Source of the DNA: CAYLHS01 sp964496205
Lineage (GTDB): Bacteria > Actinomycetota > Acidimicrobiia > Spongiisociales > UBA4744
NCBI GenBank assembly: GCA_964496205.1
Contig: CAZBXV010000003.1
Coordinates: 15,351 to 79,350 of the forward strand
Length of the DNA stretch: 64,000 bases
Direction: 5' to 3'
In this document: piece by piece, positions 1 to 8,733 of the stretch
Numbering within the stretch: the first letter of the stretch is position 1
Layout: each line of letters opens with the position of its first letter
The notes under the pieces: generated by a model
Database searches by the model: none
What the model was told of the DNA's origin: nothing
The model's input: the letters and a program-made list of their open reading frames with translations, nothing else
Position numbers and translations under genes: made by a program

Positions 1-445
1 GGTCGAGGTTCTCGACCTCACCGGTCTTGCGCCTCCAGCCGCGTTTCTCCCAGCCGGCCGCCCACTCGTTGATGGTGCGCACGGCGAGGTTGGAGTCCGA
101 GTAGACGACGGCGGATACTCCTTCCGGCACCAGGTCGAGCGCAGCACGCAACGCGGTCAGCTCCATTCTGTTGTTCGTTGTGTGCGGCTCGTGGCCATGT
201 GCTTCGGCAACGATCTCGCCCTCCAGGACATAGACCGCTCCCCAGCCACCCGGCCCGGGGTTCGGTGACGCTCCCCCGTCCGTAAACACCCCGGAATCGG
301 GGTCCTCGCCGTTTGCCGATGGACCCGGCGTCGCCGCTGTTTCGTTCATGCAGCTGGAGCAGAGTTTCGGGGTCCAGCCTGGGTAGCGGTCGAGCACCCC
401 CTCGGGAAGCGTGAAGGACGCGCCGCAGCGTTGACAGGTGAACAT
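1..445 (-). CDS. rnhA: Ribonuclease HI with N-terminal zinc ribbon (C-terminus beyond window)
   Basis: Cleaves the RNA strand of RNA:DNA hybrids. The frame opens with ATG at 445 and is still open at base 1, so only about 148 residues are visible. Residues 1-30 hold a small zinc ribbon (Cys4, Cys7 and a CSSC pair near 25-28), then a linker, then the RNase H start FTDGGASPNPGPGGWGA with the first catalytic Asp, the NNRMELTAL segment with the catalytic Glu, and YSDSNLAVRTINEW with a third acid. The zinc ribbon in front of the RNase H core is unusual; the usual N-terminal add-on in the family is the HBD domain. It is the last visible gene of a minus-strand operon and starts 19 bases after the DUF3160 stop codon. 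The RNase HI call is secure; the role of the ribbon is unknown. Confidence 0.88.
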   Translation of the reverse strand, partial: MFTCQRCGASFTLPEGVLDRYPGWTPKLCSSCMNETAATPGPSANGEDPDSGVFTDGGASPNPGPGGWGAVYVLEGEIVAEAHGHEPHTTNNRMELTALRAALDLVPEGVSAVVYSDSNLAVRTINEWAAGWEKRGWRRKTGEVENLD

Positions 446-464
446 CGCCGGCAAGGGTACTGGC

Positions 465-2726
465 TCACGGAGCCAGGAACTCGCTCTGCCATGCCGGCCG
501 CAGCCGGGTTCCTCCGTCGGGCGCTGGAAGGACCATCGGCGTCAGACGATCGGGAGCCTGCTGGTTGTCGAGCATCTCCCACCACTCCTCGTCGGTCAGA
601 CGACCGTCGGTGTCGTTCCGCCAGAACTCGTAGTACGAGTACACTCCGCCAACGGCGGCTTGGAACACGCCGTCGTCGTTGGGAACGAGGACGACGAGTG
701 TGTTGATGGCCCCTGTTCCGATCTCGAGGTACTCGTGGGTGCTCCGTGCGATATCGGCGATGAGCGCGTCGCTGGAGTCACCCGATGCCACCGCTCCCGT
801 ATCAGGATTGACGTCGGACGAGGCGTACCAGAGACCTTCGAGCACGCTTCCCACCTCCCCGAGCCACGTGTTGTCCTCTTCCGAGATCGTCCTGCCGGCG
901 AGTTCGTCCCCGGCGAGCCTGCCGAGCCGGTCGGCGAACGCCCGGACATTGGACAGCAGCGCGCCATCGTCATCGTTCAGCAGGCCTCTGTCGTCCAATC
1001 CTCGCTGAAGGAGGCCCGCGACCTCTGAGACGCGCTCGAAGGCTGCAGGCTCCGGCTCGACCCAATGGCGTGGTTCGAGTTCGAGCCAGTCTCCCCCGCC
1101 CTCAGCTGCGAAGGCCTGCTTGGCATACAGGATGGTGTCGTGTTTCAGCTCGGCGTAGGAGCCGAGCCCTGTTGCCAGGGACTTCGCCGTCCATGCATCG
1201 GACTGCATGAACGGTGGATAGGCGGTTCCGTGGCTGCGCCACACCGGTTCCAGTGCCGCGAGCCATGCGTCGTACACGGTCGCAGCCCATTGGTCATCGG
1301 TACGGTCATCGACCATCGTGCGCATCGCGCCCATCTGCTCGTCGTAGTGCAGGTACTGGTCCTCGCCGGCGGCCAGCTGGACATCGAGAGCGAAGTCGGA
1401 TCCCATGGCGGAGGCAACATCGAGCGGCGACACGTACACGCGCCGCTTCTCGGGGGGTTCCTGACCGACGTTCGGCCAGGCGAGTTGGTCGAGGATGTAC
1501 GAATCGATGACGAACCGGGCTCCCATGATCCGAACGGATGCCGCTTCGGGGTTGATGCCGACCGATCGAGAGGTGAGCAGCGCATCGCCAACCTGCTGAA
1601 GGTAGGCGGGGTCGGTGAGATCACCGCCACTGTCCACGGCAGCTACTTCATACGGTGTGTAGTCGTCGGCGAGTCCGACCATGAACGCCGTCGGCTCGTA
1701 GATGAGTTTCCAGTTGCGTTCGATCTCGGGAAGATCCATTGCCCTCGACAGGAGGAGTGCGAACTGCATCGAAGGGTCGTCGACAACAACTGTTCCATTC
1801 GTGTCGGACGCGACGAACGACGCTCCTTCCTGGCCGAGAATGGACATGGCCACGAAGTATTGCTCGAGGGCCTCACTTCTCGTGTAGTGGCCCCGGGGCT
1901 TGAAGAGGCTGTAGTCGACGCAGCCTCGCGGGGACACGCCAGGGTTGCACTCCGTGAACCCGCTGATCGGGGATGTCACCAGCCGGACGGCCTCGTCGGC
2001 CAGATCGACCTCCGCTCTGGCAAGCTGGCCGACCTGCCCCACGTCCAGATTCAGCTCGAGCCCGGCCGCCTCGAACAGCTGGGTCACCCGCGACGCCATG
2101 TCTGCGAGCGGGGTGCCCGCGTACGCATCCTCCTGTGCCCGTGCGTTCGCGAGTGACTCCATCACGAGGTCTTCCAGAACAGGGAGCAACATGTCTTCCT
2201 CCGTGTCCCGCAAGACCTTTGAGAATGCGAGATGCAGGTAGTGGTACGCGACGTCGGCCGTGACGAACACCGCGTGGTTGTCGTATGGTGCCTGTGCGTA
2301 CACGTCCTGGAACAGCCTGTAGTCGGTAGGAACGACGATGAACCCGTTCTCGATCAGCATCCTTGCGACCGTCTCGTCCTGGAGCGGCCAGGCGGCTTGA
2401 GGCGAGACCACGACCTCGTCGAGACTCGTGGGCCACGACGGCCCCGGGTAGGTTCCCGAGTCGGCAATCGGCGACAGCGTGAGGGAGGCGAACGCTTCGA
2501 TCTCCCGCGGTTGCTGTGCCGCCGTCACCACGGGAAGGGTGGTCGTGGTGGTCGTCGGCTCGGTAGTTGTGGTCGAAGTCGTGACTGTGGTGCCGACCGC
2601 GGTTGTGGTGACGAGTGACGTCGTCGAAGACGTCTCGGTCGAGGTGGGTGCTGTGTCGTCGGAGGTTGTGCACCCAGCGGTGATCAACAGAGAGACGGCC
2701 AGTGTGAACAGCATGTGTCGTTTCAT
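465..2726 (-). CDS. DUF3160 family lipoprotein
   Basis: A 753-residue predicted lipoprotein: MKRHM plus a hydrophobic stretch and lipobox ITAGC (Cys19), then about 45 residues almost purely Thr/Ser, then a large domain resembling the DUF3160 family (long helical protein with conserved WxxYLxQ-like and YYEFW segments near the C-terminus). Function of the family is not established. The ATG at 2726 overlaps the stop of the upstream CapA-like gene as ATGA, which fixes the start; a longer open frame to 2840 lies inside that gene and is not used. The Thr-rich tether suggests a domain held away from the membrane on the outside of the cell. Translational coupling to the CapA-like gene suggests both act in the envelope. 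Confidence 0.8.
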   Translation of the reverse strand: MKRHMLFTLAVSLLITAGCTTSDDTAPTSTETSSTTSLVTTTAVGTTVTTSTTTTEPTTTTTTLPVVTAAQQPREIEAFASLTLSPIADSGTYPGPSWPTSLDEVVVSPQAAWPLQDETVARMLIENGFIVVPTDYRLFQDVYAQAPYDNHAVFVTADVAYHYLHLAFSKVLRDTEEDMLLPVLEDLVMESLANARAQEDAYAGTPLADMASRVTQLFEAAGLELNLDVGQVGQLARAEVDLADEAVRLVTSPISGFTECNPGVSPRGCVDYSLFKPRGHYTRSEALEQYFVAMSILGQEGASFVASDTNGTVVVDDPSMQFALLLSRAMDLPEIERNWKLIYEPTAFMVGLADDYTPYEVAAVDSGGDLTDPAYLQQVGDALLTSRSVGINPEAASVRIMGARFVIDSYILDQLAWPNVGQEPPEKRRVYVSPLDVASAMGSDFALDVQLAAGEDQYLHYDEQMGAMRTMVDDRTDDQWAATVYDAWLAALEPVWRSHGTAYPPFMQSDAWTAKSLATGLGSYAELKHDTILYAKQAFAAEGGGDWLELEPRHWVEPEPAAFERVSEVAGLLQRGLDDRGLLNDDDGALLSNVRAFADRLGRLAGDELAGRTISEEDNTWLGEVGSVLEGLWYASSDVNPDTGAVASGDSSDALIADIARSTHEYLEIGTGAINTLVVLVPNDDGVFQAAVGGVYSYYEFWRNDTDGRLTDEEWWEMLDNQQAPDRLTPMVLPAPDGGTRLRPAWQSEFLAP

Positions 2727-4279
2727 GATTGCTCCACAATCGGGTCGGTCATTCCATCGCCGTCTACGTCTGCACACCCGACGACGGCGTTCCACGTCAA
2801 TGTCGGCGCAACGATGAACCCGAATCCTTGCCATCGCCACCCGCCAAACGCAGGCGTGCCATCGTCGGAGACATAGCCGACAGCCAAGCTCCCATCACAC
2901 GCGACGACTCGGTCGACAGGTTCGAACAGCGTTCCCGCAATCCACTCGGGTCTGAGTCCCGGGGTCGAGAAGACGCCGACGTGGGCACTTCTGCCCATGG
3001 CATCCTTCCAAGGCTTCTCGGGGAAGAGCGCATTGACCGGGTTGTCTTCGAACGGACGTCTGAAGGCCGCCACAACCTCATCCCGCCCATCCAGATCGAT
3101 GTCGCCGATCGACGCGTCGATGAGGTCGCCCCACTTGAAATCCGTGGCGTGGAAGTCGTCACGAGCTTCGAGAGCAACCGGCCTGGCCAGGGTCCACCAC
3201 TCGCCGCCCACCATTGCAGCGGTGCTGACCGGCAGCTGCCACTGATCGAAATGAACTCGGCGATCGAGGTGGTCGACATCGGCGAGACGATACGCGACCA
3301 CCCCCTCGGCATCACCGAGCACTTCGAGGATCGCCCCGCGTTTGGTGTTCACGGGGCCCTGATCGAACACGAGGTTGCCGAGGCTCGTCGCGACGACGGT
3401 GGGACGGTCACCCGAAATGACATAGACGGGCTGGACGACATGGGGCCCGCTCCCCCACATGACGTCGACCCCCCACGCGTGGAGTCTTTCGGCGATGGTC
3501 GCCAGGTAAGGGTCGGTTCCCTCCCGGTACTCGACACCGCCGTGGATCGCCACAACGAGCAGGTCGACTGCAGGTCGCAACGCTTCGACCGCCGCTCTGG
3601 CGGCCTCCTCGTCCCATCTGGTGATACCGGGCCGGTCGATGGTGGCGACGGTGCCGGCAGCGGTGGCATCGTATGCGAGGAACCCCACTCGTAGACCGTT
3701 GACTTCGACCATCGCAGGGTGTCCTGCCTCGGTGGCGTTTGCGCCCCCACCTACCGCCTCCATTCCGGCCTCGGAGATCGCTTCGACGCTGTCGGTCACC
3801 GACGCACGGCCGGCGTCCCCAGCGTGGTTGTTGGCAATGGACAGCACATCGAATCCTGCTGTGGCGAGCAGCTCGGCTGTTTCGGGAGGCGTTTCGAGTG
3901 CGTACGGATTCGTCGCGATGTGAGGACGGTTCGTGAAGGGAGACTCCATGTTGGCGCCGGCGATATCAACGCTCGACAGGAGAAAGCGGACATCCTCGAA
4001 GACCCCGTCAGGATCGCTCTGGACGATACGACTCAACCCCCTGCCCAGCATCACGTCACCTCCGAGAGCGAGCGTCACGGTGGCGTGTGGTGCCGAGTCG
4101 GCAACGGGAATCGTCGTGGTGGCCGCTCCAGTGGTCGTGGTGGCGGCAGGAGTGGCCAGGGAGAGAACCGTCGGTGGGACCGTGGCGGTTGCACCCGCGT
4201 GCACGCTCGAAACGTCGGTCGCGCAACCCGATACGAACAAGACACCGGCAATCAGCAGAACCAGACGGCGCGTATTCAA
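2723..4279 (-). CDS. CapA/PgsA-like metallophosphatase-fold lipoprotein with C-terminal FG-GAP-like repeats
   Basis: A 518-residue lipoprotein (signal plus lipobox VSGC) starting at TTG 4279 behind a GAGGGGAG ribosome site. After a Thr/Ala-rich linker, residues about 60-340 match the CapA (PGA_cap) fold: LALGGDVMLGRGL, DIAGANMESPF, SIANNHAGDAG, VAIHGGVEYREG and WGSGPHVVQPV, all with the metal-ligand residues of calcineurin-like enzymes. Beyond that, two DxDxDGxxD calcium-type motifs (DIDLDGRDE and DVDGDGMTD) indicate FG-GAP/VCBS-like repeats, an uncommon tail for this family. CapA proteins take part in poly-gamma-glutamate export in Bacillus, but most homologues are of unknown role. It starts 6 bases after the preceding gene and overlaps the DUF3160 gene by 4 bases. 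Confidence 0.85.
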   Translation of the reverse strand: MNTRRLVLLIAGVLFVSGCATDVSSVHAGATATVPPTVLSLATPAATTTTGAATTTIPVADSAPHATVTLALGGDVMLGRGLSRIVQSDPDGVFEDVRFLLSSVDIAGANMESPFTNRPHIATNPYALETPPETAELLATAGFDVLSIANNHAGDAGRASVTDSVEAISEAGMEAVGGGANATEAGHPAMVEVNGLRVGFLAYDATAAGTVATIDRPGITRWDEEAARAAVEALRPAVDLLVVAIHGGVEYREGTDPYLATIAERLHAWGVDVMWGSGPHVVQPVYVISGDRPTVVATSLGNLVFDQGPVNTKRGAILEVLGDAEGVVAYRLADVDHLDRRVHFDQWQLPVSTAAMVGGEWWTLARPVALEARDDFHATDFKWGDLIDASIGDIDLDGRDEVVAAFRRPFEDNPVNALFPEKPWKDAMGRSAHVGVFSTPGLRPEWIAGTLFEPVDRVVACDGSLAVGYVSDDGTPAFGGWRWQGFGFIVAPTLTWNAVVGCADVDGDGMTDPIVEQS

Positions 4280-4285
4280 CTCCCC

Positions 4286-5173
4286 TCAGCGGTCGATTCT
4301 ACCTGGGAGAAGGAAGGGGTAGGGACGTCTTCGCACCCTCAGATGCCACCATCGATCGACCCGGCGGAGGCGCTGAAGGAACTCCCAGAGGCGCGCATCT
4401 TTCGCGTAGTAGCGGTCCACCTCGTCGATGGTGAGTGGCTCATCAAGCCGGCAGTTGGCCGCTTCGACACCTGCCGGGAGCAGGTGTATCAGTCGTTCTT
4501 TGTGGAACTGGGCGAGCAGATTCAGGATTGTCGTCCGAACATCGAAGTACTCGTCAATGATCCCGCGGACCATGAACCGTCTCACGAATCCGCGCAACAG
4601 CCAGGGAAGGGAAGCAAGGAAGATGCCGGTGTCGAGCCGGTCCTGCCCCTGATGATCTCTGAGAAGTGGCGTGGTCACATCGAAGTAGACGATGGACCCG
4701 TCGAGAAGTGCCCAATTCGAGATCTGTGCGTCGAAACCAATGCCCGATCCTATGACGGATTCGATCAGATCGAACACCCGATCGAACAGGTCGATTGCAT
4801 CATCCACTGACGCGTTCTGAAGATAGCTGTGGCCAAGGAAGCTGTGATCGATCCGGGGTTGAACCAGATACAACGCGACGTCCCCGTCGCCCAGGGCAAT
4901 GCGTTCTGGTGTCGTGGGAACGACGTCGACGCCGGACCCGCGGAGAGCATCCAGGTAGTCGTTCAAGACTGCCACGTAGTCGTCGACACCGAGGCCGCCG
5001 CGGAATGTCGGAAGACGCTTCGCAGCAACGGGCCCATCGGGCCCGTGCCAGGCGACCACGCTCGTGATCTCTCCGTAGCCGACAACCTCGAGATCCGTGT
5101 CAACGCCGGTTCGAAACGCCCTTTCGAATCGGGCTTCGAGTTCGCCCAAATCAGCGACACGAGCGGGATTCAC
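4286..5173 (-). CDS. Kinase-fold-like protein, DUF6206 type
   Basis: A 295-residue soluble protein without signal peptide. Several segments look like a degenerate aminoglycoside-phosphotransferase or protein-kinase fold: a beta-strand with a lysine (GPVAAKRLPTF, near 50), an HSFLGHSYL segment, and GFDAQISNW...IVYFDVTTPLL near 155-180, which resembles the D-x4-N catalytic loop followed by the metal-binding Asp. I believe the family is DUF6206 of Actinobacteria, but this is from memory. The ATG overlaps the aminotransferase stop by 4 bases (5170-5173) and the gene is followed by the CapA-like gene after 6 bases, so it probably modifies a small molecule or ligand made by the aminotransferase. 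That link is inference. Confidence 0.6.
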   Translation of the reverse strand: MNPARVADLGELEARFERAFRTGVDTDLEVVGYGEITSVVAWHGPDGPVAAKRLPTFRGGLGVDDYVAVLNDYLDALRGSGVDVVPTTPERIALGDGDVALYLVQPRIDHSFLGHSYLQNASVDDAIDLFDRVFDLIESVIGSGIGFDAQISNWALLDGSIVYFDVTTPLLRDHQGQDRLDTGIFLASLPWLLRGFVRRFMVRGIIDEYFDVRTTILNLLAQFHKERLIHLLPAGVEAANCRLDEPLTIDEVDRYYAKDARLWEFLQRLRRVDRWWHLRVRRRPYPFLLPGRIDR

Positions 5174-6381
5174 GCAAACGTCCTGCGAACCCGCTCGATG
5201 ATGTCGTCGGCTTCCTCGTCTGTGAGGATGAGCGGCGGCAGGAACTGCAGTGCGGACCGGTCGTTCTCGGCCCAGATGGCAAACACGCCCTCGTCGAAAA
5301 GCAGCTTGGTGGCCAGGACTCCAGCCTCGGGAGCTCCGAATGCGAACCCCATCATCATGCCACGGCGGCGGAGCGTGAACGGCAGACCATCGAGACCCTC
5401 CTCGAATCGCTCACCCAGGAAGCGGACACGTTCGAGGAAGTCGGGCTGTTCGATCGTGTCGAGGACTGCCAAACCTGCCGCGCACCCGGGCTCCGCTCCC
5501 CCGAAGGTCGACAGATGCACGAACGGCAGCGGTTCGAAAAAGGCGAGGATCTCCTCGGTCATCATCGTGGCGCTGATCGGATAGATGCCTCCGCTCAACC
5601 CCTTTCCCGTGACGAGAATGTCGGGCTCCACTCCGAGCTGCTGGTAGCACCACACGGTGCCCGTCCGGCCCAGACCCGTTTGAACCTCGTCGAGGATCAG
5701 CAGTGCGCCGCGACGATGGGCGATCTCGGCCGCAGCCTCGAAGTAGTCATCGGATGCGATCGGCATTCCGAGTGTCGCCGGCACGGGTTCGAGGAGCACG
5801 GCCGCCGTGTCGACTCCAACGGCCTCTTCGAGCGCTGCCACGTCGTCGAAGGAAACCTGAACGAAGCCGGGGAGGTTCGGACCGAAGGGATCTCGGTACT
5901 CGGCATCGCCTGTCGCGAGCGCAAGACCCGTGTGGCCGTGATAGCCACCTTTGGCCGACACGATTCCCTGTCGTCCTGTGAATCCCCGTGCGGTCTTGAG
6001 AGCCAGGTCCATCGCTTCGCCACCACCAACCCCGAAGATCACACCGGGCAGGTGCCCGCCAGTCGTCGCTGCGAGTCGTTCGGACAGCTTTGCCCGCATG
6101 CCCGACACGAGATGGTGGTTGCCGATGTCGAACGTCTCGAGTGCCGCTCGAACGGCTTCGAGAACCGGTTGGCTACGGTGGCCGAGATTGTAGAGACCTC
6201 CGTTGCAGTGGCAGTTGTAGAACGCATCGCCCGTGTAGGCGTCATAGAACCTCGACCCGGCTCTGGTCCCCATGACCAGATCGAGGCCCAGCTCCCGGTA
6301 GACGGCCACTTTTCCTGGGGCAACGTGCTCACCGTACGCGTCGTAGGTGGCATCGCTAGTGGGGTACTGCCTGGCGTCCAT
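5170..6381 (-). CDS. PLP-dependent class III aminotransferase
   Basis: A 403-residue fold-type I aminotransferase of the ornithine/GABA/glutamate-semialdehyde group. Visible landmarks are GGGEAMDLALKTARGFTGR, GYHGHTGLALATG, the Asp of LILDEVQTGLGRTG that contacts the pyridine nitrogen, and the Schiff-base lysine in LVTGKGLSGGIYP (near residue 260). An unusual FYNCHCNGGLYNLGHRSQP segment lies near residue 60. The start follows a perfect AGGAGG site 6 bases upstream. It leads the minus-strand operon ending in RNase HI and shares a 4-base overlap with the kinase-fold-like gene. Substrate cannot be told from sequence; the operon gives no classic arginine, biotin or GABA context. Confidence 0.9.
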   Translation of the reverse strand: MDARQYPTSDATYDAYGEHVAPGKVAVYRELGLDLVMGTRAGSRFYDAYTGDAFYNCHCNGGLYNLGHRSQPVLEAVRAALETFDIGNHHLVSGMRAKLSERLAATTGGHLPGVIFGVGGGEAMDLALKTARGFTGRQGIVSAKGGYHGHTGLALATGDAEYRDPFGPNLPGFVQVSFDDVAALEEAVGVDTAAVLLEPVPATLGMPIASDDYFEAAAEIAHRRGALLILDEVQTGLGRTGTVWCYQQLGVEPDILVTGKGLSGGIYPISATMMTEEILAFFEPLPFVHLSTFGGAEPGCAAGLAVLDTIEQPDFLERVRFLGERFEEGLDGLPFTLRRRGMMMGFAFGAPEAGVLATKLLFDEGVFAIWAENDRSALQFLPPLILTDEEADDIIERVRRTFA

Positions 6382-6434
6382 CGAACTTCCTCCTGCGACA
6401 GCATAGGAGTCAACGGCGGGGAGCTGCAGGCTTC

Positions 6435-6440
6435 TAGACT
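6435..6440 (+). promoter_or_regulatory. -10 box TAGACT, leaderless SDR promoter
   Basis: TAGACT ends 6 bases before the ATG at 6447, so transcription would begin at or next to the start codon. No Shine-Dalgarno sequence precedes the gene. The divergent aminotransferase at 6381 instead has a strong ribosome site. Confidence 0.6.
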
Positions 6441-6446
6441 CGCCCG

Positions 6447-7202
6447 ATGGACCGTGTCGCCATTGTCACAGGCGCGTCGTCGGGCATCGGGCGGGCGATC
6501 GCGCACGCGTTGGGTGCCGAAGCCATCAGTGTCGTCCTCGCCGCTCGTAGGGAACACCTTCTTCGCGAGCTGGCCTCGGAGCTGGACAGCCAGACGCTCG
6601 TCGTCCCGACCGACATGGCCGACCAGTTGCAGGTTCGGCGCCTGGTCGATGCAACGGTTGAACGGTGGGGACGGATCGATCTCGTGATTGGCAACGCGGG
6701 TATCTGGCACCACGCGTCCATCGAAGCCACCGAGCCTTCCCTCTGGGAAGAGATGATCCGTGTCGACTACCTCGCAAACGTCTGGCTCACGCTCGCAGCG
6801 CTCCCCCACATGGGATCGGGTTCCCACATCATCTTCATCAACTCCCTCGCCGGTTTCAGAGGTGTTCCGTCAGAAGCTCCATACGCGGCAGCGAAACACG
6901 CCCTTGCAGGCTTCTCGAGTGTCGCTCGGCAGGAACTGAGGTCTCGGGGCATCTCCGTAACCTCCGTGCACCCTGGCCGCGTCGACACGGCTCCTTTCGA
7001 GTCGCTCCGCGTTCCTATGGTGCAGCAGAAGCAACCACCCGAGGTGGTCGCAAAAGCGGTGCTGTCCGCGATCCACAGGCCCCGTCCCCACATCTACGTT
7101 CCAGCGGTTCGCGGCCGCCTCTATGCGTGGTTCGGTCTGCTCGCGCCCAGAGTGTTCGACGCCCTTGCGCGCCCGTTCAAGCTGGAAGGGGAACTCGACT
7201 GA
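6447..7202 (+). CDS. Short-chain dehydrogenase/reductase
   Basis: A 251-residue classical SDR. The cofactor loop is TGASSGIGRAIA (residues 8-19), followed by NAG (near 84-86), and the catalytic Ser/Tyr/Lys set is in FINSLAG and YAAAKHA. The AARREHL segment after beta-2 carries Arg residues and so favours NADP(H). The C-terminal part (YAWFGLLAPRVFDALARPF) is hydrophobic and amphipathic and may touch the membrane, as in SDRs near the DltE/SDR-C family. It stands alone between a divergent aminotransferase operon and a convergent hydrolase. Substrate unknown. Confidence 0.85.
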   Translation: MDRVAIVTGASSGIGRAIAHALGAEAISVVLAARREHLLRELASELDSQTLVVPTDMADQLQVRRLVDATVERWGRIDLVIGNAGIWHHASIEATEPSLWEEMIRVDYLANVWLTLAALPHMGSGSHIIFINSLAGFRGVPSEAPYAAAKHALAGFSSVARQELRSRGISVTSVHPGRVDTAPFESLRVPMVQQKQPPEVVAKAVLSAIHRPRPHIYVPAVRGRLYAWFGLLAPRVFDALARPFKLEGELD

Positions 7203-7217
7203 GGGTCGTGCCGGTGG

Positions 7218-8015
7218 TCAAGCGACCCGATCGACGAACCTGGCAAGCTCCGCGATCACACGATCGCTTTCTCGATCGTTGACCAGTTCGTGCCGGCTCC
7301 CTTTGAAGAGCCGGATCGTCACGTCGGCCGACGGCATCCGCAGTACCGCGTTCATCGATGTCAGATACGGCACGAACGGGTCGTCGATGCCGTGCATGAA
7401 CAGCACCGGCATCGTGAGGCCGGACAACTCCGCGTTGAACGCATCGAGCGCAGCAACTTCCGCCACCAGCAGCGGCCGCTTGTAGAGACCGTGATAGATG
7501 AGCGGATCGTTGGCGTACGATTCCGCCTCGACGGCGACGCTGGACATGCCCGCAACATCAGACGTGGTCGACATGAGCGATGGATCATCAAGGGCCCTAC
7601 GGGCCCAGTCCCAGTCCCCGATCACCGCACCCATGAAGACGACGCCGGCAACACTGGAGGGCGAACGTTCGGCGAAACGGGCACTCAACAGCCCACCCAT
7701 CGAATGGCCGGCAATGACGAGCGGCAGATCCCCGTGGTCGTTGCGTGCGATTCCCGCCAGCGCCTCGAGGTCATCGACGACGTGAGCGAAGTCGGTGATG
7801 AGCGCACGTTCGCCGGTCGAGTGGCCATGCCCGATGTGATCGGGTGCGTAGACCGCTGCCCCATGCTTGATCAACTCGTCGGCCACGTGCGCGTAGCGAG
7901 CCCCGTACTCCGCATACCCGTGAACGATCAGGACGATCCTTCGAATGTCACCAGACGGTTCCCACACGGTGTAGTGGATCGGGCCCTCACTGCCTTCGAA
8001 CGTTGCTTCTCGCAT
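7218..8015 (-). CDS. Alpha/beta hydrolase, monoacylglycerol-lipase-like
   Basis: A 265-residue serine hydrolase of the monoglyceride lipase/lysophospholipase group. It begins REATFEGSEGPIHYTVWEP, has the oxyanion strand IVLIVHGYAEYGARY, the family-typical PDHIGHGHSTGER, the nucleophile elbow AGHSMGGL (Ser near 120), acid in MHGIDDPFVP and His in GSRHELVND. The ATG at 8015 is preferred because GGAGG lies 5 bases upstream; the open frame continues to 8192 but that part does not look like protein. Likely action is on monoacylglycerols or lysophospholipids in the cytoplasm or at the membrane, by family analogy. Confidence 0.86.
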   Translation of the reverse strand: MREATFEGSEGPIHYTVWEPSGDIRRIVLIVHGYAEYGARYAHVADELIKHGAAVYAPDHIGHGHSTGERALITDFAHVVDDLEALAGIARNDHGDLPLVIAGHSMGGLLSARFAERSPSSVAGVVFMGAVIGDWDWARRALDDPSLMSTTSDVAGMSSVAVEAESYANDPLIYHGLYKRPLLVAEVAALDAFNAELSGLTMPVLFMHGIDDPFVPYLTSMNAVLRMPSADVTIRLFKGSRHELVNDRESDRVIAELARFVDRVA

Positions 8016-8092
8016 CACGCCTCCGTCTCGGTGGTCGAACCTTACCGTGACCAAATGCCGCGAAAAGGGCCATTCGCCCCTGGACGTGCGGC

Positions 8093-8120
8093 GCACCACG
8101 ACCCAACATGTACGTGGTGC
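8093..8120 (+). repeat. Perfect 8-bp hairpin
   Basis: GCACCACG (8093-8100) and CGTGGTGC (8113-8120) flank a 12-base loop, ACCCAACATGTA. It lies in the 251-base divergent gap between the lipase-like gene and the SRPBCC gene, next to GGTGG-gcg-CCACC and the 13-bp inverted repeat that follows. Could be RNA structure or an operator; no family recognised. Confidence 0.45.
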
Positions 8121-8153
8121 GGTCGGTGGGCGCCACCAACCTGCCGACCTGTA

Positions 8154-8207
8154 AGAGAGCCGGGAGTGAACCGACCCCAATCGATCCCACACCCCTCCCG
8201 GCTCTCT
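8154..8207 (+). repeat. Perfect 13-bp inverted repeat with 28-base loop
   Basis: AGAGAGCCGGGAG (8154-8166) pairs exactly with CTCCCGGCTCTCT (8195-8207). Only TCTT follows, so it is a weak candidate for an intrinsic terminator, and it points into the SRPBCC gene 60 bases away rather than out of a gene. An attenuator or protein-binding palindrome is also possible. Confidence 0.5.
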
Positions 8208-8266
8208 CTTCGCGTTGTGACGTTCGGCCCTGGCGGTACCCCAGGATGGTATGGCATCCTCGCCGT

Positions 8267-8716
8267 GTGTTCGTGACCTACATGTCTCAGGTACAGGTAC
8301 CGTTCGAAGTCGCCGTCCAGCGGCTCGAACCGGTGCTCACCGACCTGGGTGGTTGGGCCCACGAGGCCTACCGATCAGGGGAGCTCCTGAGAGCGAAGGT
8401 GGGCCCTGGCAGAACCGTACCGATGCTCGCAAAGACGGTGTTGATGGAGATCGGACAGACTGAACGCCACCTGGACACGTTCGCGGTGCCGATCGCCTGG
8501 AGGGCGTCGGGGGCAGCCATGCTGTTCCCGGAGATGACCGCCGAACTCCGTCTGGTGCGCGCTACAGAGAACATCACGCAGATTCGGCTTGCCGGCTCTT
8601 ACTCGGTGCCGTTCGGCTCGCTGGGTCAGATGTTCGATGACGCAATCCTGCACAAGGTCGCCGAGAGCACGGTGGAGAACTTCGTGACGCGGGTAGCGGA
8701 CGCGCTCAGGAAGTAG
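8267..8716 (+). CDS. SRPBCC-superfamily protein (hypothetical)
   Basis: A 149-residue soluble protein. The pattern VTYMSQVQVPFEVAVQRLEPVL (strand, then amphipathic helix), a central run of strands (AELRLVRATENITQIRLAGSYSVPFG) and a long C-terminal helix (DDAILHKVAESTVENFVTRVADAL) fits the START/SRPBCC lipid- or ligand-binding fold. No catalytic residues are recognisable. Start is uncertain: GTG 8267 keeps the whole first strand, GTG 8273 and ATG 8282 are alternatives; none has a ribosome site, as for many genes here. It stands between the lipase-like gene (divergent) and NfuA (convergent). Confidence 0.6.
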   Translation: MFVTYMSQVQVPFEVAVQRLEPVLTDLGGWAHEAYRSGELLRAKVGPGRTVPMLAKTVLMEIGQTERHLDTFAVPIAWRASGAAMLFPEMTAELRLVRATENITQIRLAGSYSVPFGSLGQMFDDAILHKVAESTVENFVTRVADALRK

Positions 8717-8733
8717 TCACTCGTAGTACGTCA

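Noticed and set aside
1065..2156. A 363-residue plus-strand frame opposite the DUF3160 gene
   Set aside because: Shadow of the DUF3160 reading frame; no recognisable domain.
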